A DNA stretch of 64,000 bases from Macrocystis pyrifera. Lineage: Eukaryota; Sar; Phaeophyceae; Laminariales; Laminariaceae. The DNA is taken from contig JASSKH010000029.1 in NCBI GenBank assembly GCA_031763025.1, positions 1,674,001-1,738,000 on the forward strand, read 5' to 3'. Both the position numbers and the translations under genes were made by a program. Position 1 is the stretch's first letter, and each line of letters opens with the position of its first letter. A model generated the notes under the pieces. The model was not told the origin of the DNA. It did no database searches and saw nothing but the letters and a program-made list of their open reading frames with translations. This document shows positions 1 to 12,041 of the stretch, in pieces.

Positions 1-454
1 CGCTAAATCCTATACAATAGCCTATGTTCATTGAGGTTCGGGGATCGGGGATGGTGTTACGGTCAGATTTTAGGGGTTGCTCAATCGAACGATGGACTCC
101 TGGTGTGAAACGCGAGGACAGATGCACCGGAGTTTAAACAAAGAAATTATAGTAGTTCAAAAGGCGCGCCGTGAGTTATCGCGAGCGAATCGGGCACATC
201 TACTTTGTTGGCATCGCGCGTTCCTGCTCTCGGGGCAGATGCGATTCACGCAATTGCATTAAAAAAAACGCACACACACACAGCCCTTTTTTTCGTCTTC
301 AAAAAAATCCCCGGCTCTCCCGGCGCTGGTGGCTCCAAAGCACTCGCGAAGTAGCTCGGTTCAGTGGACGGCTGATGTATCGTGATAAGGCGCGCACGAA
401 GGAGTTCAGTTCAGTTCGGCTCGGTGGGAGGCGTGCTAACAACAGCTCGCTCAC

Positions 455-1483
455 CTCTTCCGCCTGCCGCTGTGACTGCTCCCGAAACCCGCTCGCTTCG
501 GCTTGAGCTTCCTCGGTGCGTAGGGTCAGCTGGGCCTTAAGGTGATGAATCTATCGGGGGCGATATACACGCATACGAGTATGTATAAGTTAACGAAATT
601 GAAACGAAAACACTGCAAACCCGGTACGTAAGCAGATGTCCGCAGGGTACGGGAGGGTGCAATCACATTACTTCATGACTACGAGCAAAATGTCGAAGAA
701 CGAAAAAAACAAAGACTATGTAGCAGATGACGTTGGAAACAGTCAGTCAACATGCAATCGAAGGGACGCGCCATACAGGAAGGATTTGAACCCCTCCGAT
801 CCGAAGTTCACACGGGCAGCCATCCGTTGACGTTGAATTCACATCATTCGTCTCCACAAGTCACCCACCCCATGACTATTGTTTCTGAGGTATTTTCAAG
901 AGATGTGCTTGGGAGCGCAATAATATACGGCAGCGGCGGAAGTCCCTCAACGAATAGTGCCTGTATCACATGCGCCAGCCGACAAAACCGGCACCATATA
1001 TAGCGGCAACCAACCGGCACTAATTACTCCGCACACTCCCACACCGGCTTGTCCGGGGATCTACGTTGCCGGTACAGCGACGAATCAGTTACCTACGGTC
1101 CCGGTACAGCGGCGAAACAGTTACATAAACGTTGGTGGAAGGGATACACACGAGCGATGCGCAGCGAACGGGAAGCTCTACAACACGCATCTACAGCTGT
1201 ACGCACCAGGTACATTAGCGATCCCCTTATAGTGCCTGTAGTGCCTATAGTGACTACAGGGCCTGTGGTGCGGGTATTATGATATGCGCCAGGGCCAACA
1301 ATGCCGGCCCAACTATATATAGCGACAAACCGACACTAATTACTCCGCACGCTGCCGCACAGATTCATCTTATCTGTGCCAAGCTTGTCTGTGCCAAGCC
1401 CTGTAACCGGTACCCGGCACTGCTCGACGGGCATTGTAGAGGGACCACCACGGTACTGCTCTGTACCAGCATTGCTACTTCCG

Positions 1484-1547
<64 letters not shown>

Positions 1548-4500
1548 CGGGGGGGGGGGGCATACCATTCTGGGCGGAAATATAATGACCACTTTGTGTT
1601 GATGTTAGTGTCTGAGCGATCCTCATATTTATGTCCAGAGTAGTGGTATACAGCAATCAGAACCCACAACGGACTATTTCGGGGGGGGGGCATAGTAAAT
1701 AGGACCCAATATTGTTAGTAAAAAAAAATGAAATATATAGGTTTTTGTGTGTACCGTAGGTCCTATTAACTATGTTCCCCCGTATTAAACAAAACAGGAA
1801 TGATACCCCCCTATGCTCACGCATCAGATATCAAATATGGTTCTGATTACTGTGTTCTCGCCGAAATACGACTGTTTTTTTGGATGTTTTTTTCTTTTTG
1901 GCATGTTTCGAGGAACCCGCCTAAAAAAAATCCCGCCTATCGTTATGAAATCTGATCTCGGGGGAGAAAAAATTACGGGGCGACCATAGTAAATAGAACC
2001 TGCGGTACGCACAAAAACCTACCAGGTATACATTTCCCTATTTTTACTATTACGGGGAACCATAGTAAATAGGACCAAATATTGTCAGTAAAAATAGGTA
2101 AATATATAGGTTTATATGTATACCATAGGTCCTATTAACTATGGACCCCCGTGATAGCAATATTTGTTTCCATTTAGCATGGTCCCCTGTAATACCCTTG
2201 CGTGATGTCGGGAAATCGTAAGGGCTGCCTACTATAGGTATGTATCGCCATGAACAACCACGAGTTCCCTCGATGCAAGGAGAAGTTGTAGTCGTGTATA
2301 CATTCGGACTGAAAGACCCACCTTTTATTATTAGGCCGTTGTCAGATAATTGTTTTTACCCTGATTCTCCTCTCTTTCTGTAAAACTAAAAAACACGAAA
2401 AAAAGTCAAAAGCAGGAAACGGTTCCAGTTTTCCTCTCTTTCTGTAAAACTAAAAAACACGAAAAAAAAGTAAAAAGGCAGGAAACGGTTCCAATTTATA
2501 ATAAAGACGGGAAATCAACAGAGGCCAAAACAAAACAAAAAAGTCAGGAAGGCTGTTGGGTACAAGCAAAAGAGCGAACGGAAAAAGAAAACAGGAGAAC
2601 CAAAAACAGGAACACCATAGGATTTAAGACAAAACGTGCATGATTACCATTAAATTGGCCGTCCGGCATTTCAGGGTGAATGTCAAATCGCCAAAAAAAT
2701 TGACGAAATTAACAGAAAACCAAACACTTAAAACAAAAAATGCGATGAAAAGCAAAAAAGGTCGTTCAGGCGCTGCTCGCGTGGTTCAACTACCGGAGAA
2801 CCAAAAATCCAAACCCACCTGCTCTTGACAGGCCTCGTAGTCCTCCAGCAGTGCCGTGTGCTGTTCCCCCAGTTCGCCGTTTTTCTTCTTCAAGTCCCTC
2901 GCACGCCGCTCCTTGCGCCGCATTCTCTCCTGCATACCCCTGAGTTCTCTGTTTTCGACCTGGAGCTGGTCGACGGCTGCAGCCTTCGTCGCACGGCGTC
3001 CACGGGTTTCGAGGGCATAAGGGAGGCGGGAAATGAATCAAAACATTGACGCAAGCCGGGGGGGGGGGGGGCGATTTCTGGTGTTGGTGGTCGCTGCTTC
3101 TTCGTCGCTTGCACCAGGGTAGAAGAGATACCGAGGCAGGTAAAGCAAAAACAGGTGTCATCTTTGTACAAATACACTACACCGCTCTGGGAAGAAATAC
3201 AAGAACGCTACTGTAGTGGTATCGAGATCTGACAGTCCTCGGGTGCTATTTATATATATATATACAGCCATATTCATGAATGCATTTCTATGTATGGGAG
3301 GTACTATAGGGCACGTCCACCATGAGAAACATCTGATAAAAGAAAAAACGGCGGATTCGGTTGACCTTCTAACTTTAAGCCCAACCGACTCAGAGGAAAA
3401 TGAAAAGAACGCTGGCGGGTGCGTTGAGTGTAGATGCCTCGCCCGTCCTTGCATTTTGTGCTCACAATGCTGCTTATCTGTACTTCAGTATCGTGTGTAT
3501 TACTGTTTGCTAATTTTTCACTTCTACCGAGGTATTCTTCCGCTCCAGAGAGTTATTGGAGCCTGTCCTGCGACCACAGAATGCATTGTATTGTGGCGAT
3601 GAGCTAACGTGACAACAACAGCAACAACAACAATATACGCACATATGTAGTAGTTATTTTTTATGTATGGGAGGCGTGCGGCAACAGGGGTAGCTTTTTT
3701 TTTTCTGACCGAAAAAAAAAGAAAACGACTGCCCAGGGGGGGGGGGGCGCTCATTAACCGAGCAAAACTGCCCAATGTCGTCCGAAACACAACGCGCGTG
3801 TGTGTTTTTTTCGTGTTTTTCGGTGTGTGCCTAACCCCTGCTCGGGTTTTTTTTTGTCATAAAATCTGTTTTTTTTCTTTCTGGGGGACGTTTACTGCTT
3901 TGAATGGCATAGAAGAGCCCCTCAATCCGAGAGGAGCCTCGGAAAAAACTAGTTACGGGGGACCATAGAAAATAGGACCAAATAGTGATACTAAAAAACG
4001 GGCAAATATATAGTTTTTTGTGTTTACCGTGGGTCCTATTTACTATGGTTCCCTGTAATAGCACTATGGGCGTGAATTTTGGGAACGTTTCGTATTTATT
4101 ACTGAATAAATAAGCGGTCCTCGTATTCCACCTATCGCTCTGTGGCGGCGTATGCGTATTTCTCTCCAAACGCTTTAATTTTTAGTTTTTCTGGACCGCC
4201 TTTCTTTGTTGGGCCAATACCGTGCGGAGAGCATTCAGCCTTGCGATCATGCAATTTTTCGATGTCCATTGCACCGCGCTGTGTTTTCTTCTGCGACGTA
4301 CGATATGGTATGGTATGATATGACGAGATGCGTTCATCACAGGTGTCGCCCCACCATGCCACGTTTTTCCTTTCACGTTCTCATTTTCTACGGTGTCATG
4401 TCAGTTGTTTCCGTCATTCGCACACCATATGTTTACCATATTATATTGCTTTCTTTCAACTACCGGGATGGCACCGCCCCTCTCCGCCTCTTGCGAAACG

Positions 4501-7500
4501 GGAAGGGGATAATATAAGCAAAACGTTCCTACGTAAAACCAGGCATGCTGAAAAAACACAATTAGCGCTGCAATCTTGGAGGTATCTTCAGCAGGAGTAG
4601 GAGCGATGCTCCCTCCGTCTCGAAAGGGATGCGTGGTCGATGTTTTAATTATTAAAGCAAGTAGCTACTGAGTACGCCCCCCCCCCCCCCCCCCCCCCCC
4701 CCGCTCCGTCCCGGCACCGTAGGGATGCAAGGGTCTATGATCATACGACTACGGCCGTGCATGACATGAGTTACCCCCCCACCCCCCACCCCCGCTCCCT
4801 CTCCTGCCTCCGTCTCTAAAACGATGCGTGGTCAATGGTCAACTGACTAAGGCAAGCCACATATGAGTGCATGCATCCCCCCCCCCCCCCCCTCCCCTTC
4901 CTCTTGGACTCAACCATACCTGAGCTTGCAGTGCCGCATCCCTGCTGCGGACGGAGACTCTCAGTGCGTCAGCCTCTTCCAACGCCTCTGACAGGCGCAT
5001 CAACTCCCCCGCGGATTGCTCCCGTCCCCCTCCTCCTTCTCGCCCCCCTCCTCTCCCGCCCCCTTCCGTCCCCCCAGCTCCCGCTTCTTCTGCGTCTGCC
5101 TGCAGGCTCAGCATTTGTTTTTTTCGGGCCGGAGAAAAATAAATGGTGTACACAAGTAGAGGGTGCCGCAGTAGCTACAGCGGCATTACCCACAGTGGCA
5201 ACAGCCAGGTCTCTGATAGTAAGAAAGCGTGATGCAATTAGAGGTAACGTAGCATATTTCGGTCAACCATTGATGACGGCATCAACACGAAGACTCAACG
5301 GTCCTTACATTTTTCCGTTCAGAGCTGTAGTGATGTGTTCGCCCGCCGAAGGCTTTCTTCGTACGGTAATACGGGGGTCCTCGGCCCGGTACTGACTTTT
5401 CGACAAAAAAAAAAATGAGAAGGTAGGCCTGACAGGACCATATATGGCCTTACCTAGCATAGGTATACTAGTAATACAGTGAAGAAAAAAAAGTGAAGAA
5501 AAAACGATGTTGGGTGTGTGTAGTTTCCTCCGCTGAGGATCCCCGTTAATCATGCACCGCTCTGTGCGTGCGCGAGTATGAGCACCGCTTGTACATTAAC
5601 ATGGACACCCATCGGCCCTGATACTTGCCTCCAGCGTGGTACACAAAATGAGTGATTTGTTAATGATAAGCCACCGGACAATACACCGGGTACATATTTA
5701 CGACCGGCGATCTTACCTGTTCCTCTAGGTCACGCCCGGGCGGAGGAGTCGCCTCGTCTGTCTCGGGGCCGACGCCCCTCTCGTTGTGCTCTCGACTTAT
5801 TCTGTATTAATCGCGGGACAAGAAGGAAATTCGATTTTTTTTGGGCGGGTCGGCCAGCACGTATCATCCATGTTGGCAGGAGGTGTTCCAAGGAATAGAT
5901 AGGTGGTAGTGTTTAGGATCTACCTGGGCTACATGACGTGGTTGGAAATTGTTCCGACTTGCCGTCGTCCTACACGCGAGGGACGAAACCGTACTACTAT
6001 GGTTGCGCGGTTGATCGTGGCCATAAAGTACATGCTCACGGGTTTCCATGTGCGGGTAGGCGTAGTGCTAACGATTTAGCGAGGCTACACAGCATGGTAG
6101 CTCTTTGTCCCGACTTGGTCTGCTGGACGTGGGCCAAGAACAGAACTTTCGCGCGGTTGTTCACTCATGTCATACCTGTTCATGGGTTTCCAGAAGAGGG
6201 TAGGCGTATATACGTGGTTTATGATTTATCGGGGGGGGTTACGTGGCCACCATGGTTCGATATCTCGACTTGTCATGGGATACAGACGCGACACGAAAGC
6301 GATTTTTCGCCGCCTTTTTCATGCTGTCACTCCGATGTTTAGTAATGGGTTGGCGTTGTGTTCAGCCTTTGCCTGGGCTGGATGAACAGCAGGGTAAGCC
6401 GTGCCGTCGAGGAGTCGACTGAACAATGAGTCTGGAGCAAGGAGAGACGACGAAAGTCTGAGGGTGATAGAAAATTCTTCCTCTCTCTCGATAGAGTTCA
6501 TGAGTGGTTCAGCGTTGAAGCTCGTGCGCGGTGCGTCGTCGGATGGCCAAACAAAGCTGATGGTGAAAACGCATCTGCAGGACACGCCGGACAGGTTATC
6601 TACAGCTCAATCCCACCTGAACACAGTGTACTGTAGATCTTTCACCGCAGATAGGTTTTCTGATCCGTGCGTGAGCGATCGAGGGTTCAGGCAAGGGGAT
6701 GGTCTAGATAATTAGCGACAGAGAGTCTTGCTGATCTGAACGAAGGCGACGGGGTTTTTTCATGCAAGGGTTGAGAGAGGGTGGTGGCACATTTCTTCTC
6801 CCTCCTGATGATATTAATGAGCGATCGGCGTTGAAGCTCGTCATGCGACATATCGTCTGACGACAAATATAATACCACAGATCATCCTCAGATCATCTAC
6901 AGATCATCTGCAGATCATTCCCGCTTGATGAACTACCGTAGATCTTTCACGGCCAAGTAGACTCCTATTGTGTATGGTCTAGCTCATGCTGCCGGGTGCT
7001 GAGACGAATACAATCTGCGTGATGTAATGTTTTTTTCCAGCGTTGGGTGTGTATGTGCCATGAATGCAGATCCTGCCCCTTCATACCAAGAGGTTAAGAT
7101 CTGTAGATTACCTACAGCAGATCATGATGTATCCGAGTACGCTCCTGATTCGGATGATCTAGCTCATGCTGCCGAGTTGGGGGACGTATGTAATCTGCAG
7201 ATCTAGGATATGTTTCCCGCATTGAGTATGTGCCTGGTATGTACTATACAGATCCTGCACAGCATCTCACAACGGTAGCTTAGGATATGAAGATGATCTA
7301 TCTGTAGACAACTAGATCATGATATATCTGACCGCCGGTTACATCATGTTGATTGTACTCATCTCAGATGGAGCTACACCTAACGAGTGGCATTGGTGAG
7401 TACATATTACCCCGATATCCCAATACCCTACTACCATAGTCCCTTTCCAGCATGGAACTCCTCAATCTACGATGGATCGTATGGGTCGTGTTCACACCAT

Positions 7501-10500
7501 CGCCGCACCTTCTTGCCTTGAGCCTGTTCAATGCCTGCCGGTGCTTCTTCTCCAATTGGCACAGCTCGTTTTGCAGTTCCTCTCGAGTCTTCGGCCGGAA
7601 TCTTCGTCGCAATTTGTTTTTCAGCATATTTTTTTCCCAAAAGATTGCAACGCGCAAACACAAAGAAGGAAGAGCGGCACTAGCATTAACGGTACGCAGC
7701 AAAAGTGGGGAAACGGAAGCGCTCGAAAAGCATCACATAACAAAACGGAAAATTAAATATTGCAATGTGATTCGACGCGAAGAATATATATATGTGAACG
7801 TGATTGAGTGGGATTCAACTTAAAAGCGGTGGTATCTGTACGTCATTGAATGCTGATTCAACGTGCAAAAGTTGACATATGAACGCGACTGGACGTGATT
7901 CAGAGTTGAAAACGTGATATCTCAACGGGTTTTTAACTGCGATTCAATACGAAGACTGATATCTTCACGTTGATGCAACGTGAAAAAGGCTGATATCTGA
8001 ACGTGATCCAACATAAAATTGGTGATACCTGACTGTGATTCGATCTCGACACTCGCCTCTGACGGTCTTCACACCTACCACCAGTCTGGCGCGGCCGGAA
8101 ACATCATAAACGTTTGATATTCACATCGGAGTTCAACCTGGCATTTACATTTCTGGTCAGATTGGCATTGTGTTTCTGACTGCCGAACATATAGACTAAA
8201 GATGGAAATGGGTTCTCTGGCTAGACCGTCGCTAGTTGAGCTGTGCGCTATTGCGGGGGTACCATAGTAAATAGGACCAAATATTGTTAGTAAAAATATG
8301 TAAATATATAGTTTTTTTTATTTATGTATACCATAGGTCCTATTAACTATGGACCCCCGTAATAGCTGTTGGGCTGCTCGTTCGATTCGCTTGTTTTGGG
8401 TAGGGAACTGACACATGTGGATACACCTGATGGCACGTGACTAAACTACGTACGTATGAGGTCTGGCTGAACGGTCTCTACGTTGTCGAGCTGTTCACGA
8501 GCTGTTGGGTCCTTTCAAGCTTCTTCTGGGCGGGCTGTTCGTCGTGTTCAGTTTTTGGTAGGGAACCGACGGAAGGACAGGTAGATGCGTGTGTGTGGTC
8601 ATCCCGTGCGTTTTTTCCAACAGCGTTTGCAGCCATCAAAACTGGTGAAAAACTAAAACATGTTTTTATATGTTTTTAGATGATTGAATCATATTCGTGA
8701 ACGCAGCGACAAGATACATCGATGCTGAGCGCGAGCAAGAAAAAAACAGAGCTCAACGCCAAATTCAAGCGGTAACAACTGTGCATCAAGAAAAACTAAT
8801 CTGGAAGAACGACTGAAATCGGCCAAAATCGGCAAAAAATATCAAGTCCCTTACTATTAAAGTAAGTTATTAATAATATCTCAAGCATTTTCGTTTCACA
8901 GGCGAACATTGAAAAAAAAAAACAGACGCCCTGCGCGCGTGAATGTATGAATGGGGATGAAGCGTGCATCCTCGCCTCAGTGGCCCCCCGACAGTCTTGC
9001 GGATGACCCAATCGTTCGTTTCTTCCTTGCCCATGCCGGCCTTCCTCCCCAACTCCTCTTTGACCACGTCAACCACCACCAGCTCCTGCGGCAAGAGAGT
9101 CCAAAGGGTACAAAAAAAAAGTAAGATCGTCGTCGTGTCATATTGCAACATGCCACGAGGTGCGAGATGCGAGGTGCGACGACAAACAAACACGGAAAAC
9201 ATTGTACGACGTCGGAGAAGTGGCCGATCCCCGCCGCACGATATACGTATTTCAGCTGCCGACGGTTTTCTGTTCTATTCTTAGCATTAACAGATGGTCC
9301 AGGGCAGATGCATTGTCTGATATGCTGCTGTCTGTACTGCTGTATGTAGATCCTTCAGAGGGCAGAACTATTTCCTGATGTGTATTTTTCTTTTAAATAG
9401 CTCATGTTGCCGGGCGGGAGCTCGTGGTGCTGTCTGCAGGGCTGATGAGCGCACGTTTCCAGAGTTGGATCTGTCCTCCACAGATCCTGTACGAAATCGC
9501 AAGTACGGCCGCGGTTAAGATCTAGATGATCTATCATCTGTAGATGATCTATCTGTAGATAATCTCTCTGTAGATGATCTCTCTGTAGATGATCTATCTG
9601 ATCTGTACATGATCTATCTTTCCGATGTGCAGAACATCCAGTGCTCTCTGTGCAACTCGACTCTCTTTGACCCTCTCGGGAGACTTCAGCGGGGGAAAAA
9701 TTGCCGATCTAAAGTGCCGATGACAGCAAGCGTCTCTTGCGTGGTTGAGGGATGATACCACTCGATGTCCGAGTTGCAAGCAGCGAGTCGTACGGCACGG
9801 GCCCAACATGATCCTACCAGCCTACCACTTCTGCTGGACGGGTGAAAACACCGAAAAAATCAAATCGGTTTTTTTTTCGTCGCTGTTGCGGGGTCCCTTC
9901 TTCGTAATAAGGAGGCGTTAGTCTGATGATATTCCTGTTTTTATTTCCCCTGCGTAGGGATTACTACCATCAATAATACATGGCGAGGAAACCTACTGAC
10001 TGTATGCCCGAACGTAGTTGTGCCTGCGTATCGCCACACATAACCGCGACTCGATCCAGATTATTCGGTGTGATTTGCTGTTGCTGCTGTTGTTGTTGTT
10101 GTCGTCGTCGTTGCTGCTGCTGTTGGTGGTGTTGTTGATAGTGAAGTTGCTGCTGTTGCTACTGCTGTAGGGGTTGTTGGTGCTATTGTTGCTACTATAT
10201 GTAGGCGTTGCTGTGCGCTGTGCTTATGGTATACTACACCCTTGCCATGGCACCGTCCTCCTTTCCGCTTGACCCCCTCCAGGGACACCCCGAGGCAACG
10301 TCGATCAAAACCATGACGAGTTCGTTTTGACGTGAAACCGTCCAACGAGGAGCGTGAGCGCCCAGCAGCATATACATACAGTAGGATCATGTTGCGCCTG
10401 ATGCCTCACAATTCCTTGCATTGTAACTTGGAAAGCAATACGTATATATGTGTATGACATCTCCCCAACCAGGCAGTGGCCGTTCCTGTGAACGTCACGT

Positions 10501-11524
10501 TCTATCAAGGCCCAACAGGGTCAACGGCACCCGGCACACCCACGGTCGGTAAGTGTATGAAGTTACTATTACGGGGGACCATAGTAAATAGGACCAAATA
10601 TTGTTAGTAAAAACAGAGAAATGTAAAGGTTTTTGTGTGCACCGCAGGTCCTATTTACTATGGTCCCCCGTAATAGAATACTAATAGTGGTCCCTCTATA
10701 GTGCCGGTTGCGTATAGTGCCTGTAGAACTGCTTAACACATATTGGATTCACCAGTGTGGTAAAGTGCGGAATAAAATAGTGTCGATTGCCGCTGTACAT
10801 AGTGCCGGTATTGTTGGCTGGCAAAGGACACAGGCACTATGGAGGGACCACTACTGCAACTGGTTATGTATGAACGATACATTGATGTATACTGATAAAC
10901 TTTATTACAGTATGGGCCCGCCGGGAAGACAACATACTCAAGGAATTTGTTGTGGCACCATCCTCATTTAACCTTGAACGTAAACTATATATTGCCGTAT
11001 ACGTAGCAGGTAAGGTTTCATGTAGCGCTCGCCGCTGAAAACTTGACCCAATCTTCTTGGCGTCGCTAAAAAAACTAGCCTTGTGTCCTTGTTTAGTTTT
11101 TTTTTGTTTTTTCCTGAGCCTATACTGCTGTACTCTACGCACGTCAGTGTCGTATCCCCACCCTTCTCAACGATTCGGCGCATGCCATTGGGCATTTAAA
11201 CAAAAAAAACTTTTTCGGCCCGTTTTGAGGCATACCGACTATTACGGGGGTCCAGAGTTAACGGGACCAAATTTTGATAGTAAAAATAGGCAAATATATA
11301 GGTTTTTATGTACACCATAGGTCCTGTTAACTATGGACCCCCGCAATACTACTGTAGACTCGTATATACATTCTATATGGCTTTGCAGGCTATACTCGCA
11401 CCTGCTCTCTGAGTCTGGTCCGCATCGCGCGTATCATCGCAGACCGTCGGTGATCTTTGCCCTGAGCGTTGGCCAGCACCAGCTTCTTCTTTAGCTCTGC
11501 TATGCTCCTCATCAACGTGCGGAC
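455..11524 (-). CDS. Coiled-coil protein, seven exons, 3' end beyond window
   Basis: Exons read on the minus strand: 11524-11402, 9085-8976, 7601-7509, 5801-5717, 5099-4920, 2983-2819, 535-455 (or 529-455). Phases agree at every junction (0, 2/1, 2/1, 0, 0, 0), giving about 279 codons without a stop. Donors are GT (gtgcga, gtgcgg, gtaaga, gtatgg, gtgggt, gtgagc) except the exon ending at 8976, which would use GC. The protein is charged and heptad-rich, for example LMRSIAELKKKLVLA, REELQNELCQLEKKHRQALN, MRLSEALEEADAL and VDQLQVENRELRGMQERM. A Gly/Glu-rich stretch lies near 5000-5090. It looks like a long coiled-coil scaffold or cytoskeletal protein, but I recognise no family. No certain start codon is visible; the last exon ends at a good donor, so the gene continues off the left edge. 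Exon composition and phase chain are seen; function is unknown. Confidence 0.75.
909..1465. repeat. Family D-related sequence, two or more partial copies
   Basis: Blocks such as caaccaaccggcactaatta, ctccgcacactcccac and caccggcttgtccgggg recur as caaaccgacactaattactc, ctccgcacgctgccgc at 1328-1362. gcattgtagagggaccacca at 1430 is a family D right end. Related right-end sequence also lies at about 12250-12345 (ggcactatagaggggccaca). Confidence 0.55.
1485..1560. repeat. Poly-G run of about 75 bases
   Basis: Almost pure G with a single C at 1548. Comparable runs: 4680-4702 (C), 20766-20816 (C), 22232-22289 (G), 42955-42985 (C), 30872-30905 (C). Lengths of such runs are unreliable in assemblies. 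Confidence 0.9.
1681..1787 (+). mobile_element. MITE-1 copy, palindromic element
   Basis: Family description: about 108 bp with near-palindromic ends TATTACGGGGGACCATAGTA ... CCCCCGTAATA and an asymmetric centre (attgttagtaaaaatagg, then ggtttttgtgtgtaccgtagg). Orientation + is used here when attgttagtaaaa is on the left. Flanking TA or TAA suggests a TA-type target as in Tc1/mariner-like or similar MITEs; no encoding partner is in the window. In this copy the left end is replaced by a G run and the right arm is the TTAACTATG type. Confidence 0.8.
1972..2156. mobile_element. Two MITE-1 copies, one truncated by the other
   Basis: A minus-oriented copy starts at 1972 and stops after its cctatttttac centre, where a complete plus-oriented copy (2048-2156) begins. 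Either the second inserted into the first and the right half was lost, or a partial copy and a full copy became joined. The second copy has a TAAATAGG left arm and a TTAACTATGGACC right arm. Confidence 0.85.
2366..2492. repeat. Tandem duplication, about 65 bp x 2
   Basis: tcctctctttctgtaaaact, aaaaaacacgaaaaaaa and gcaggaaacggttcca occur twice in a row. A/C-rich intron sequence surrounds it. Confidence 0.9.
3951..4060 (+). mobile_element. MITE-1 copy in coiled-coil gene intron
   Basis: Both arms are the TAAATAGG/CTATTTACTATGG type with a few changes. It sits in the intron between the exons at 5099-4920 and 2983-2819. Confidence 0.85.
4490..4702 (+). mobile_element. Family B element ending in a C run
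   Basis: The copy reads gaaacgggaaggggataata, aaaacgttcctacg, ggaggtatcttcagcaggag, gatgctccctccgtctcg, gggatgcgtggtcgatgttt, then gagtacg and about 22 C. The same order is found at 49305-49515, so the unit is about 210 bp and ends in poly-C. No coding capacity. Confidence 0.7.
4703..4892 (+). mobile_element. Family A fragment and family B fragment chained at C runs
   Basis: Directly after the C run of the previous element comes the last part of a family A unit (gctccgtcccggcaccgtag ... gcatgacatgagttac), a C-rich run, then the last part of a family B unit (ctccgtctctaaaacgatgc ... catatgagtgcatgcat) and another C run. The donor of coiled-coil exon 5099-4920 lies 28 bases further on. Confidence 0.7.
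5940..6275. repeat. Diverged tandem duplication, about 160 bp x 2
   Basis: gcgcggttgatcgtgg, gctcacgggtttccatg, gggtaggcgta and cgatttagc recur as gcgcggttgttcact, gttcatgggtttccaga, gggtaggcgta and tgatttatc. Confidence 0.65.
6480..6870. repeat. Repeated block with a GCGTTGAAGCTCGT core
   Basis: ttcagcgttgaagctcgtgc followed by gtcgtcggatggcc (6509-6546) recurs as atcggcgttgaagctcgtca, ...tcgtctgacga at 6822-6864. The same block appears at 60668-60720 and, inverted, at 61543-61600. Confidence 0.6.
6893..7330. repeat. GATC-rich dispersed repeat, two copies in tandem
   Basis: Each unit has the core tgatctagctcatgctgccg (first copy tggtctagctcatgctgccg), then taatctgc, a gtatgtgcc block, cagatcctgc and a tail of gatgatctatctgtaga type. 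Many GATC-containing words (agatcatctgcagatcattc). Confidence 0.72.
7745..8050. repeat. Degenerate tandem repeat, about 45-50 bp unit x 6
   Basis: Unit about gattcaacgtgaaaa..gtgatatctgaacgt. Variants follow one another through the block: gggattcaacttaaaagcgg, ctgattcaacgtgcaaaagt, gtgattcagagttgaaaacg, gcgattcaatacgaagactg, gttgatgcaacgtgaaaaag, gtgatccaacataaaattgg. It is in a coiled-coil gene intron. Confidence 0.8.
8249..8364 (+). mobile_element. MITE-1 copy with mismatched arms
   Basis: The left arm is accatagtaaatagg and the right arm cctattaactatggaccccc, so the ends are not fully complementary. The centre carries a few extra bases (ttttatttatg). Confidence 0.88.
9310..9620. repeat. 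GATC-rich dispersed repeat copy
   Basis: Core tagctcatgttgccgggcgg, cacagatcctgtacg, then a run of gatgatctatctgtaga and gatgatctctctgtaga units up to 9620. Confidence 0.7.
10078..10200. repeat. Imperfect TGC/TTG trinucleotide tract
   Basis: gctgttgctgctgttgttgt and gttgctgctgctgttggtgg. No intact frame with a start and neighbours was found, so I do not call it coding. Confidence 0.8.
10567..10675 (+). mobile_element. MITE-1 copy with near-perfect palindromic ends
   Basis: Left arm tattacgggggaccatagta and right arm ctatttactatggtcccccg are complementary. A separate 169 bp inverted-repeat element (family D) starts ten bases downstream. Confidence 0.9.
10685..10853. mobile_element. Family D inverted-repeat element, 169 bp
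   Basis: The ends tagtggtccctctatagtgc and gcactatggagggaccacta are inverted copies with one mismatch. The interior has tagtgccggtattgttggct. No coding capacity; looks like a MITE distinct from MITE-1. Confidence 0.85.
11240..11348 (+). mobile_element. MITE-1 copy, GTCCATAGTTAA arm type
   Basis: Left arm gggggtccagagttaacggg and right arm cctgttaactatggaccccc pair with each other. It lies just upstream, on the coding strand, of... the acceptor side of exon 11524-11402, on that exon's downstream (intron) side. Confidence 0.87.
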
Positions 11525-12041
11525 CTGTTGGAAACAACACCATTTTTTTTGCGTAAAATATGTCTTGGTGACGTATACATGACGATGGGGTACCTATCAT
11601 CTTCGCTTCCTTTCTCTTCTCCTTCCTGGCTCGAGAGCGCCTGAGCACGTGCCAGTTATCAGGTACCATGTGCTTGCATACCTGGTACTATTTGAAGATT
11701 CTGAATACCGAACGTCGGCGCAGCCGAACTTACCTATTCGATAGATTATCACCAATCTAAAGGCGCGTAGGCTTATTGAACCGATGAATACCGCCGTGTG
11801 GCAATTAAGTGATGGTGCCTCTGCAGTGCTGGTATGTGGCAACCGGCACTACTCCAACCTTGCCGTTTCTTCTTTCCTTTCATTTTTCTCTCCCCATTTA
11901 TTATCTTCGCCCTGGCTTCTCTCTCTTTCCTGGTCTTAACTTAGATCCGGTGTCTCAAGACAGGCTCTTCTTCTCCGCTATTCGGTTCTTGCCTTACATT
12001 TTTTATCGTAAGAAAACTTCAGCCCTTTCTCGCCACGCTAC

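Noticed and set aside
770-840. tRNA-like T arm on the minus strand (gaggggttcaaatccttcc) with an Arg-like cttcgga loop
   Set aside because: The anticodon stem and acceptor stem do not pair; at most a tRNA-derived relic.
1279-1693. Open frames of poly-Gly, poly-Pro on both strands
   Set aside because: They exist only because of the 75-base G run; no flanking coding signal.
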